From assembly GCA_030949385.1 (NCBI GenBank), contig JAUZSP010000005.1:1-64000 (forward strand): 64,000 nucleotides of DNA, in the 5' to 3' direction. Position 1 is the first letter of the stretch; each line of letters opens with the position of its first letter. The DNA is from Gammaproteobacteria bacterium (GTDB taxonomy: Bacteria > Pseudomonadota > Gammaproteobacteria > JAUZRS01). The position numbers and the translations under genes were made by a program. Below are positions 45,038 through 52,737 of this stretch, in pieces. Below the pieces are notes generated by a model. It worked only from the letters and a program-made list of their open reading frames with translations, had not been told where the DNA came from and did no database searches.

Positions 45038-47831
45038 ACGCCGCCTCCATACGCTCTTGTTTGTTGTAACGCACTGGCAACAACAACGCTAATTTTTTTA
45101 TGCTCTGCTGCACCCAATGATCATAAATGCCCTTGGCAATTCGCCCCTGATTCAATTCGTGCAATTCAATCGCCTGCTCTTCAAAGGGAATCGCTCGCTC
45201 TTCCAATAAAATACCGTACTGCTCCAATGCCTCAGTATCCAAACCTCGTGGCCGTTGGGAGTTCATTAATGCTTGGCTAAAGTCAGTGTAGAGATCACCC
45301 AGTTGATAAGTCGCTTGCGTCGTCACCTGCGCCACGCCCAAGCTGGCAATGGAATCCAGTGCCTTAACCGCCTTTTGCATGGCTGATTTTTTCTTTTTCA
45401 AGTTTGTTTGCAACGGCTCACGCAACCGCACACGGCGATAATCTGCCAACAAAGGCTGTGCTAATTTAATCTGCGCCTGCGCCAACAAAAACAACATTCG
45501 CTCACTGCGCGCACGGCGAGGTGCGCTGCGATAACTCTCTTCAATCTGCCGCAACCAATAGCGCCTTTTTTTACTGTTACGCACGTTTTTATACAGGCTC
45601 GAAAGACGAAATTGCGCTTCCATTTTCAACTCAATGGGCGCAGGAAAACGATAGACATAAAATTTATTGATCTCGATCGCTGCTGCTGTTTTACCGCTGC
45701 GTAAATACAATTTAGCCGCTTGCATCGCCGCTTCTCTGGCCACAACCTCACTGCTGCTTTTTGAACGCGCCAAGGTTTCATACGTAGCGGCGGCTTTATC
45801 AAATTGTGACGATTTCAGATAGACAAAAGCCAGTTTTTGGCTCACCTCATCGGCCAATGTATGTCGAGGATAATTTCTCTGAAACGCCTGCAAACGCGCC
45901 GCCGCCTTGCGCCACTGCTGCAATGCCAACAACTCCGTAGCCGCATCGTAAACCGAAATCGCCTGTAATGTTTTATTCGGCGCGTGCAGTGCCGCACGAC
46001 TAAACAACTCATAAGCCGTTTGATGCTGTTTTTCCGCTCGATACTCCAGCGCCAAATTATGCTCAGCCACGGTTAATCTTTTTTGCACCTCCAGACGCTG
46101 CCGCCGCTGTTTTCTGTTTTTAGCGTGTAAGTGTTGCAGCGCCTGTTCATACGCCAAAGCGGCATCAGAAAAATAACCTTGTTTAAAATTCACATCGGCC
46201 AACAGCGTCCAGATCACTTGCCGCTGCTGTTGATTCAGATTTTTCTGCCATAAAAGCCACTGCGCCAGTTGCCATGCCTGACCCCACTCCCCACGCTGAA
46301 AACGCTGCTCGGCGGCCTGCAACAGCACCGCCACTCCCTGCGGATGCTGTGGATAACAGTACACCAAACGCTCTGAGTTTATTAATACCTGAGTTTGCCA
46401 AAACGCTCGCTGCGATTTTTTTGCGCGCCGCTGCAGACGCTGATAGGTGGTGATGGTTTTATAGGCCGCCTCCAACGCCTCGGGATGCAGACCATATTCA
46501 TAGGCACTCTGCTCATACGCCCGTGCTGCTTCACGATCACGACCCAAGACCACCAACACCTCCGCTTTACCAAACGAGGCGGTGGCACTGCTGGAAGAGT
46601 GCGGGAAAAAATTTAACGTGGTTTGATACCAACCCAACGCGTGCCGATAATCTCGTTTCTGTCTTGTTTTACGCCGCTGTTTTTGTCCCCGCGCATGATA
46701 ATAACGCGCCAGATCATTCAAGTGTTCTTGCAACGCCTGTTGAATTTCAGGCCACGCCTCAAGCTGATGTTGTTGCCAAAAAGGCGCATCCAAACCGTAA
46801 CGACGAATGTAATCGGTTTTGGCTTGAATCACCTGTCGATTGAAACCCGAACGCTGATAAATTTCGATCAGACGACTGTGAAACAACGGCGCTTGAACAC
46901 TCAAAGGGCGACGATCAATAAAGGCTTGATAACTGGCCGCCGCATCGGAAAAACGCTCTTTTTTACGATAAAACAGCGCCAAACGAGTGTAAAACAGCGC
47001 CTCATAACGCGCCCCTTTTGGCATCTTTTTTAAAACAGCGTCAGCAAACTGAGTTAACACCAACACCCCACCTTGAGCAGAAAACCCCAAACTCATGACG
47101 CGCAGCAGATCATCAATCTGCTCTTGATCGGCACGGGAGAGCTGTTTAATCTGTTTCTGAGGAAATTCAGCAGCGCCCAATTGCTGTTGCAACAAAGTCA
47201 TAAAATGATTACGACTGGCACTGTATTTTTGCTGTTTAAATTGACTCCAACCCAACATAAACAGAGCTTGACGATAAAAAACACCGCCGTCTCCTTGAGC
47301 CAAAACCGCTTGATAGGCTTTTTCTGCCAATGCATATTGACCCGCACTGAACCACAGTTGAGCCAAACGAAACTGACTTTCAACAAACAACTCAGACTGT
47401 GGATAATCAGCCAGCAAACGCTGCAAAGTAATGATAACTTGATCCGGCTGAGCTAAATAATCATAAGCCCGAGCCAGTTGATACAACACCTGATCAGTGC
47501 GGATAAAGTTAGAATGCTGGTTTAAAATACGTTGATAAAGCTGCGCCGCCTCACGCAACGCACGTTTGTCACCATCAGCATCGCTACCCTCATCCAGCCG
47601 CAGATCAGCCAAGCGCCGCAAAATTTCCGGGCGAGCGCTGGGGTTTTTTGATTCCGCTAACAGCTGGCGATAACTCGCAACGGCCAACTGCCGTGGCGCA
47701 GCAGACACGCTTACTGTTTTTTCTGGCTTGGGCAACGCCTGAGTGCTTGGCAAACTGGCCAAGGTTGCCGGACGCTGAGATGCACAGGAGAGCAAAAAAA
47801 ACAGCGTCAGGCCAAGCAAAAAAGACCTCAT
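45021..47831 (-). CDS. Large TPR-repeat lipoprotein
   Basis: The 936-residue lipoprotein has lipobox FLLSC (Cys16) and then TPR-like helices over almost its whole length. Examples are LYQRILNQHSNFIRTDQVLYQLA, truncated here, and FRLAQLWFSAGQYALAEKAY. The arrangement recalls large TPR proteins of envelope machines such as the AglT/GltE group of gliding-motility systems, but that link is only by architecture. It overlaps the genes on both sides (4 bp upstream, 17 bp downstream). Confidence 0.75.
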   Translation of the reverse strand: MRSFLLGLTLFFLLSCASQRPATLASLPSTQALPKPEKTVSVSAAPRQLAVASYRQLLAESKNPSARPEILRRLADLRLDEGSDADGDKRALREAAQLYQRILNQHSNFIRTDQVLYQLARAYDYLAQPDQVIITLQRLLADYPQSELFVESQFRLAQLWFSAGQYALAEKAYQAVLAQGDGGVFYRQALFMLGWSQFKQQKYSASRNHFMTLLQQQLGAAEFPQKQIKQLSRADQEQIDDLLRVMSLGFSAQGGVLVLTQFADAVLKKMPKGARYEALFYTRLALFYRKKERFSDAAASYQAFIDRRPLSVQAPLFHSRLIEIYQRSGFNRQVIQAKTDYIRRYGLDAPFWQQHQLEAWPEIQQALQEHLNDLARYYHARGQKQRRKTRQKRDYRHALGWYQTTLNFFPHSSSSATASFGKAEVLVVLGRDREAARAYEQSAYEYGLHPEALEAAYKTITTYQRLQRRAKKSQRAFWQTQVLINSERLVYCYPQHPQGVAVLLQAAEQRFQRGEWGQAWQLAQWLLWQKNLNQQQRQVIWTLLADVNFKQGYFSDAALAYEQALQHLHAKNRKQRRQRLEVQKRLTVAEHNLALEYRAEKQHQTAYELFSRAALHAPNKTLQAISVYDAATELLALQQWRKAAARLQAFQRNYPRHTLADEVSQKLAFVYLKSSQFDKAAATYETLARSKSSSEVVAREAAMQAAKLYLRSGKTAAAIEINKFYVYRFPAPIELKMEAQFRLSSLYKNVRNSKKRRYWLRQIEESYRSAPRRARSERMLFLLAQAQIKLAQPLLADYRRVRLREPLQTNLKKKKSAMQKAVKALDSIASLGVAQVTTQATYQLGDLYTDFSQALMNSQRPRGLDTEALEQYGILLEERAIPFEEQAIELHELNQGRIAKGIYDHWVQQSIKKLALLLPVRYNKQERMEAAYESAY

Positions 47832-48085
47832 GGCAAACTCTCACCCTTAACCCGCTCAAGACTCTCCGCTCGCGCCAATTTGGACTGCTGGATCAAACGC
47901 TGCAATCGCACCGCCTGTTTTTGCAGTTGCCGAGCCACCAACTGTTTTAAATGACTGCGCCACTTTGGTAAAAGACGCTGCAAACGATTTGAGATGCCAG
48001 ACAAACGCCGTTGTAACCGTCGCAAAGACCGATCATCAGCAGGTTTTACCGTGAACTTTTTAATGCGATGATTTTTTGCCGCCAC
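47828..48085 (-). CDS. Small basic coiled-coil protein, hypothetical
   Basis: An 85-residue, very Arg/Lys/Gln-rich protein (RRLQRRLSGISNRLQRLLPKW) predicted as a long amphipathic helix or coiled coil. No signal peptide is seen. Its start overlaps the preceding TPR gene by 40 bp, which is more than its neighbours, so the true start may be later. The stop overlaps the next gene by 4 bp, which supports it as a real operon member. Confidence 0.5.
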   Translation of the reverse strand: MAAKNHRIKKFTVKPADDRSLRRLQRRLSGISNRLQRLLPKWRSHLKQLVARQLQKQAVRLQRLIQQSKLARAESLERVKGESLP

Positions 48086-49224
48086 TGTTGAAGGTTATCT
48101 TCCAACTGACTTAATTCACGATAATCCCACAACGACTCTTGCAGGTCGTGACTGGCCAGCAATTGCGGCAATCCGTAATGACCTTGAGTCTCAGCCAATA
48201 CGCTTAAATCCAACAACCATTCATCGTCACGCAATAACAGACGTGTCTGCTCTAACTGCTCAGAACTCTGGTGCAGATGAGCCACAGCCTGCTGATAATA
48301 CTCTGCCGCTCGCGCCGGTTTTTGCCACTGCATCAACAACTCTGGAATCGCCAACCAGACCTCTTGCACCGCCAGATCATCAGCGGAACGCTCAGACAAC
48401 TGCAACCACGGGCTAAGCGCCGCCGCATAACGATTTTGATGCAACCGGCTCCAACCCAACGCCAACAATGCACGGCTGCTGTGCAGACCCTTCAAGGAGA
48501 CCTTAAGCAGTGCCGTCTCCGCCGCTGCGGGGCGTTTTTCTCGCAACGCAAACAAGCCCAACGTTAAATTGGTTCGATCTTGCAGTGCCACCTGTTCGCT
48601 GTTCTGCACCGACAAATCAGCCAAACTCTGCAACTGCTGCAACGCCTGTTGTTTATCCAGAGAAACAGCGATCATGGCGCGATTATAAACCGCGTACCTT
48701 GCGTACAACTCTGGCCAATGGGCATTCAAGGTCTGCAAGGCTTTTTCACGCTGGCCAGTTTGGCTCTGAATCTGCGCCAATAAAAGACGGCCTTTGGCTT
48801 GCCATTCGCTGCTTATTTTTTCTGAATCAGAGAAAAATTTTATCTGTTGTAAAGCCGCCTCTGCCGCCACGCGATAACCGCGTCGATAACTCATTTCAGC
48901 CAACAGATACCAAGCACGATTACGCACTGCGCGTGGCTCTCCTTGTAACAGACGCTGAAAAATAGGCTGGGCTTTTTTATGCAAACCGTAAGCGAGATAC
49001 AACCCCGCCAATAACAGCTCCGCTTCGGTTTCATGATGAGAGAGTTGGCGCTGACGTTTAGCTGCCAGCAGTTTTACAATGGCGCTAAAATAATCCTGCT
49101 GATAGAAGTGGTAAAGCACTTCGCCGTAATGTGGGTCAAGCAGAGGCTTTAAATCTGTTTCCATCTCCGCCCGTGCAGAGAGAGAAAATAGAAAAGAAAG
49201 GAAAAAAATCGCAACCCTCACCAT
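48046..49224 (-). CDS. Periplasmic TPR protein
   Basis: The 392-residue protein has a signal peptide (VAIFFLSFLFSLSARA, cut before EME). TPR-type helical pairs follow (YGEVLYHFYQQDYFSAIVKL and others). It is likely a periplasmic scaffold. It overlaps the neighbouring genes by 7 bp upstream and 40 bp downstream within the same operon. Confidence 0.72.
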   Translation of the reverse strand: MVRVAIFFLSFLFSLSARAEMETDLKPLLDPHYGEVLYHFYQQDYFSAIVKLLAAKRQRQLSHHETEAELLLAGLYLAYGLHKKAQPIFQRLLQGEPRAVRNRAWYLLAEMSYRRGYRVAAEAALQQIKFFSDSEKISSEWQAKGRLLLAQIQSQTGQREKALQTLNAHWPELYARYAVYNRAMIAVSLDKQQALQQLQSLADLSVQNSEQVALQDRTNLTLGLFALREKRPAAAETALLKVSLKGLHSSRALLALGWSRLHQNRYAAALSPWLQLSERSADDLAVQEVWLAIPELLMQWQKPARAAEYYQQAVAHLHQSSEQLEQTRLLLRDDEWLLDLSVLAETQGHYGLPQLLASHDLQESLWDYRELSQLEDNLQQWRQKIIALKSSR

Positions 49225-49733
49225 TGGCTGATGACAAATTCCGGTTGCTGTTTTAGCTCTTTATCGCGGATTAAGACCTTAACAAACTGTGATTTTTCTA
49301 ATTTATGCAGTTTAAATGCTGCCGCCCGTTGATAGACTCGGTTATTAGGCCCAAGACCATAAAATATCACCCTTAATTCATACTCACCCGCCGCCAAATT
49401 AGCCGTGTAAAGCCGATGTACACCGCCCTTTTTAAGCGCCTCACGCTCCGACAAGCTGTAATCTGACGTTGTTACTGCCACTCCGTCTATTTTCAGCTGC
49501 AAGGAGTGCAGTTGAAAAAAAAAGCCAATATCCAGCGCCACAAACACCGTCACCCTCTGCTGCTGAGGGTAACGCAGCGCCTCGTCCAACTGCAGCAGCT
49601 CTTGGTTAAGCTGCAACACCTGCCATTTTAACGCCCGTGTTCGACTCTCCAGCTCTTTAAAACTCGGTTCTGCCAGTAAAGGAGCGGTGAGTAAAAAACT
49701 CAGTAGCAAAGCAAAACCTATTTGCCTCTTCAT
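49218..49733 (-). CDS. Exported protein with coiled coil and beta-sandwich-like domain
   Basis: The 171-residue protein has a signal peptide (IGFALLLSFLLTAPLLA), a short coiled coil (LESRTRALKWQVLQLNQEL) and then a beta-rich domain. HSLQLKIDGVAVTTSDY and ANLAAGEYELRVIFYGLG resemble PEGA or carbohydrate-binding-like folds. The function is unknown. It lies between the DUF3570-like barrel and a TPR gene. Confidence 0.6.
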   Translation of the reverse strand: MKRQIGFALLLSFLLTAPLLAEPSFKELESRTRALKWQVLQLNQELLQLDEALRYPQQQRVTVFVALDIGFFFQLHSLQLKIDGVAVTTSDYSLSEREALKKGGVHRLYTANLAAGEYELRVIFYGLGPNNRVYQRAAAFKLHKLEKSQFVKVLIRDKELKQQPEFVISQW

Positions 49734-49752
49734 ACCTCGTTAACTCAACCGC

Positions 49753-50817
49753 TCAATACCAAACGGAGAGATAAAGCTGCAAACTGTTAGCACCAAAACG
49801 GTAGGCATTGCCATCAAGATCGCTGTAATCGTCATAATCAAACTCCATCAACTCATAAGCCAGATTAAATGAGCCTTTATCCAACCCCCATTGACGCGGT
49901 GATGCCAAATCAAAACTGACTTTAGCCCCGAGGGTGTTGCTCTGATAACGGCTCAGCACTTTATCGCTGGCCATAAAATTAAAATTCTGCTCAAAACTGT
50001 CCTGATAAAAATTGGCTTGATCTTGAGCGTAATAACGATAGTAGAGATCCAATAACCAGTCACGCCGAAATTTTCTGCTAAAACCCAGCTCGACACTCTG
50101 TGCCGCCACCTGCCACGTATCCGCACGATAACGGTAATCAATCCGCCCGCTGCGACCTTCAGACCACGCTTTTTTAGCCCCAAAGGCAAAGATATTACTG
50201 CTGCGCGTCTCAGGATACAGCTCTACACCGCTGTTAATGCCTTGCAAACGACGATAAGGGTTGTTCAAATAACCGCTGTCATTGAGCGACTCGTAATCAA
50301 AACTCAAACGCAGATCATTGGTTAGCAACTGCGCCACCCCAACCTTATAATTAAAGTGCTCCGCTGACGCTTCAAAAGCCGAATCACTTAAATCCAAGAC
50401 CTGATCCACCCCACGAGAAAAAGCCAAACTGACGGTGCGATCACCCGCCAAAGCATGTGAAACCCGCAGAGAGAAACGATTACTCTGGTAATCAGACTCT
50501 TCACTACGGCTGTAGGTCAAACTCATCAATGAGTTGGCAAACTGATAGTCAACCGCAAAATCCGTTGCATCGCGCTGCTCTTGGCTCGGGCTGGCCGTCG
50601 CAAGCAGATCCTCGGGTAGACCACGAATCGACTCGCGTTGATAGGCAAAAGAGAGCGCATAACGCTCCGCAAAATGCTTACGCAGCAGCAGACTGGGCGC
50701 ATTCACCTCCACCCCATCACCTTGATAATAACGGTAGCTTAGATCCGAACGCTCTTCTGGTAACTCAGCCAATACCGCACAGCTTGCCAACAACAACACG
50801 CCTGTCCAGCGGCTCAT
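49753..50817 (-). CDS. Outer-membrane beta-barrel protein (DUF3570-like)
   Basis: About 354 residues from the ATG at 50817. The signal peptide is WTGVLLLASCAVLA, then ELPEERSDLSYRYYQGDGV and LLLRKHFAERYALSF, a pattern known from DUF3570 barrels. Many alternating aromatic strands follow, and the C-terminus LQLYLSVWY ends in an aromatic residue, as outer-membrane barrels require. The LASC in the signal could be read as a lipobox, but the barrel pattern argues against that. An upstream TTG would add 19 residues. Confidence 0.68.
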   Translation of the reverse strand: MSRWTGVLLLASCAVLAELPEERSDLSYRYYQGDGVEVNAPSLLLRKHFAERYALSFAYQRESIRGLPEDLLATASPSQEQRDATDFAVDYQFANSLMSLTYSRSEESDYQSNRFSLRVSHALAGDRTVSLAFSRGVDQVLDLSDSAFEASAEHFNYKVGVAQLLTNDLRLSFDYESLNDSGYLNNPYRRLQGINSGVELYPETRSSNIFAFGAKKAWSEGRSGRIDYRYRADTWQVAAQSVELGFSRKFRRDWLLDLYYRYYAQDQANFYQDSFEQNFNFMASDKVLSRYQSNTLGAKVSFDLASPRQWGLDKGSFNLAYELMEFDYDDYSDLDGNAYRFGANSLQLYLSVWY

Positions 50818-50878
50818 CCTTGAAACCCTATTGTCTGTTTTGCAGCCTCTCATGACACGTCTCACATTAATCAATTAA

Positions 50879-51550
50879 TTAAAAATAGAAGCTGGCTCCA
50901 ACGCTCACTTCCAAATTATGGGTTAAGGTTTTAACCCCAAGTAAATCACTCTCAAACAGTTGGTCTCTGACATCCACACGCAGATTGAGGCGCTCCAGCG
51001 GCACGACTCGATAACCAAAACCCAAGCCGTAGCTGAAATGATCCTGCTCAATAAAGCGCACATTGCCCACCCCAGCGAGCAGGTAAAACGCGCTGTTCCA
51101 AGCACGGTTTTTACCTAAAAAAGCCTCACCAGGAAATAAATTATAGCCCAGTGCCAACTGATAAAAATCCAACGGCTCCTCTTCTTGCGGGAAAATCACC
51201 AAACCCAGTTGACGATACGCACTGTCTTGCAGTTGAGAAACACCATAACTTGCATCAAGAAAAAAATCTTCGCTGACATAAAACGCCAAACGCACCCCAT
51301 ACAGAGGCTGTGTAGAAAAATGTTCTATGCTGATCGCCCCACCAAACACCCCCAATTCAAAATCCAACGCATCAATATTGGCCTCGACAACTTTAGGCCG
51401 CAATAACTGCGGTTCAATAACCACCTCGCGCTCCTGCAACGGCTCGGCCATTAGGGATGTGGACAGCAGAAAAAATCCAGCTCCGGCAACGCCCAATATT
51501 ATTCTGTTAAAAAAAGGCTGAAACACCCAATAACCACTCCGTATGTTCAT
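50879..51550 (-). CDS. Outer-membrane beta-barrel domain protein
   Basis: About 223 residues with a signal peptide (IILGVAGAGFFLLSTSLMA, cut before EPL). Paired beta-strands follow, ending VSVGASFYF with a terminal Phe. The pattern ELGVFGGAISIEHFST, then YGVRLAFYVSEDFFLDASYG, resembles small eight-stranded barrels of the type found in envelope-machine clusters (OMP_myx-like). The start is uncertain between 51550 and 51565. The 5' end overlaps the SH3-barrel gene by about 44 bp. Confidence 0.66.
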   Translation of the reverse strand: MNIRSGYWVFQPFFNRIILGVAGAGFFLLSTSLMAEPLQEREVVIEPQLLRPKVVEANIDALDFELGVFGGAISIEHFSTQPLYGVRLAFYVSEDFFLDASYGVSQLQDSAYRQLGLVIFPQEEEPLDFYQLALGYNLFPGEAFLGKNRAWNSAFYLLAGVGNVRFIEQDHFSYGLGFGYRVVPLERLNLRVDVRDQLFESDLLGVKTLTHNLEVSVGASFYF

Positions 51551-52238
51551 CTGCTTGATTGTCATCCACCAGCAGCAGGTAATCTTTGAGATCCAAACGC
51601 AACAGGAAACGACGAGTAATATAGCGTCTCAGCCCGATACCGGCAGTGATGGCAGTCGCATCCACGTTACGCGCATCCACCAAGGTCGCACGGGGACGAT
51701 TTTCAAACCGCCCCAGCCCCAAACTAAAATAGGGTGCCCACGTCAGTGACGGCATCGGACGCGAAACCAAAGCCAGTTGATACATATTCGAGCTAGAAAA
51801 AATCCCGCTCACATTCGACACCCCCACCTCCAGCAGCAAATTGGGGTTAAAACGATAACCGCCGCGCAGCATCGACACCGCATCCCCAGAAAATAGACCT
51901 CCGGCAAAACCCAGCTCCCACCGTCTGGCCAAATAATCCGCTTTGGCCACAGGGCGCAATTGCAAACTGGAACGATCTCGAAAGCGCAACTGCTCCAGTT
52001 GCGCCTGACTGATCCAACCCTCTTTGCCCTGAGCACGCACCTTAAACCAACTGGTTTTACGCCGCAGCAAACGCAGGCTCTGACCCTGCTCTACGGCATA
52101 AAAACGCGGATAAGCCTCTCCTGGCCCCGTACGCAGCTCCAAAAACGGCTGCACCACCCAGAGTGTCAGCGATTCAGCCTGCGCACCCGTGGCCAGCAAA
52201 AACAGCAATAACAACCTAAAAAGACGGCTAAAAACCAC
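51507..52238 (-). CDS. SH3-domain protein with C-terminal beta-barrel
   Basis: The 243-residue protein has a signal peptide (LFRLLLLFLLATGAQA). A bacterial SH3 domain follows at about 25-85 (LELRTGPGEAYPRFYAVEQG, then KVRAQGKEGWISQAQL). The second half is a small barrel like that of the next gene (WELGFAGGLFSGDAV..., ending LLGVSAFF). The SH3 part may bind peptidoglycan or a partner. It overlaps the heme-lipoprotein gene by 11 bp. Confidence 0.7.
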   Translation of the reverse strand: MVFSRLFRLLLLFLLATGAQAESLTLWVVQPFLELRTGPGEAYPRFYAVEQGQSLRLLRRKTSWFKVRAQGKEGWISQAQLEQLRFRDRSSLQLRPVAKADYLARRWELGFAGGLFSGDAVSMLRGGYRFNPNLLLEVGVSNVSGIFSSSNMYQLALVSRPMPSLTWAPYFSLGLGRFENRPRATLVDARNVDATAITAGIGLRRYITRRFLLRLDLKDYLLLVDDNQADEHTEWLLGVSAFF

Positions 52239-52737
52239 AGCGACTCAGCTCCACCGGCTGGCATTGACCGCAACGGGGGCTGTCCTGCTGCTCAACTCGA
52301 GTGGTGATCCAACTCAAAACCGCTTGATAACAGAGGTCGTTTTTGTTCGGGAAAATATCCCCACCCGTATGCGTACCACTGATGGCTGAAATGCCCTGCA
52401 ACGGCTCCAGCAACAGCTTGCTGTTCACCGGCTGATCCAAATTAGCAAACGCTTGAGCTGCCACAAAATTACTCTCCATCTGCGTTGAAACCGCTGCTGG
52501 GCTGACAAACACTTTAAAACCACCGCCTGAACCACTGGCAGGATTATGACAGCCGCTGGCAGAACAGCTCAGGCCGTTGTTATTAATATCCGTATGCAAA
52601 ATCGGATCAACACAGAGCTGATAATCGCTGCGACAGAGCGCCCGCCCCTGCTCTTGCAGTGGTTCAACAGTCACCTCTTGGCAACCAACCAACATCAACA
52701 AAACGGAGAGTAACAAAGATTTCTTATGGACAACCAT
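52228..52737 (-). CDS. Lipoprotein with a CX4CH heme-binding motif
   Basis: The 169-residue lipoprotein has lipobox MLVGC (Cys19) and contains CSASGCHNP, a CX4CH heme motif, plus other cysteine pairs (ALCRSDYQLC, RCGQCQP). It resembles small cytochrome-like lipoproteins next to HzsA-related genes. The heme motif is unusual, and binding needs proof. It overlaps the downstream SH3 gene by 11 bp and the upstream three-heme lipoprotein gene by 14 bp. Confidence 0.68.
   Translation of the reverse strand: MVVHKKSLLLSVLLMLVGCQEVTVEPLQEQGRALCRSDYQLCVDPILHTDINNNGLSCSASGCHNPASGSGGGFKVFVSPAAVSTQMESNFVAAQAFANLDQPVNSKLLLEPLQGISAISGTHTGGDIFPNKNDLCYQAVLSWITTRVEQQDSPRCGQCQPVELSRCGF

Noticed and set aside
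44226-49224. Assigning the TPR genes to the Agl/Glt gliding machinery
   Set aside because: Only general architecture (TPR lipoproteins, small barrels) agrees; no AglRQS-type motor or GltG/J-like proteins are present in the window.
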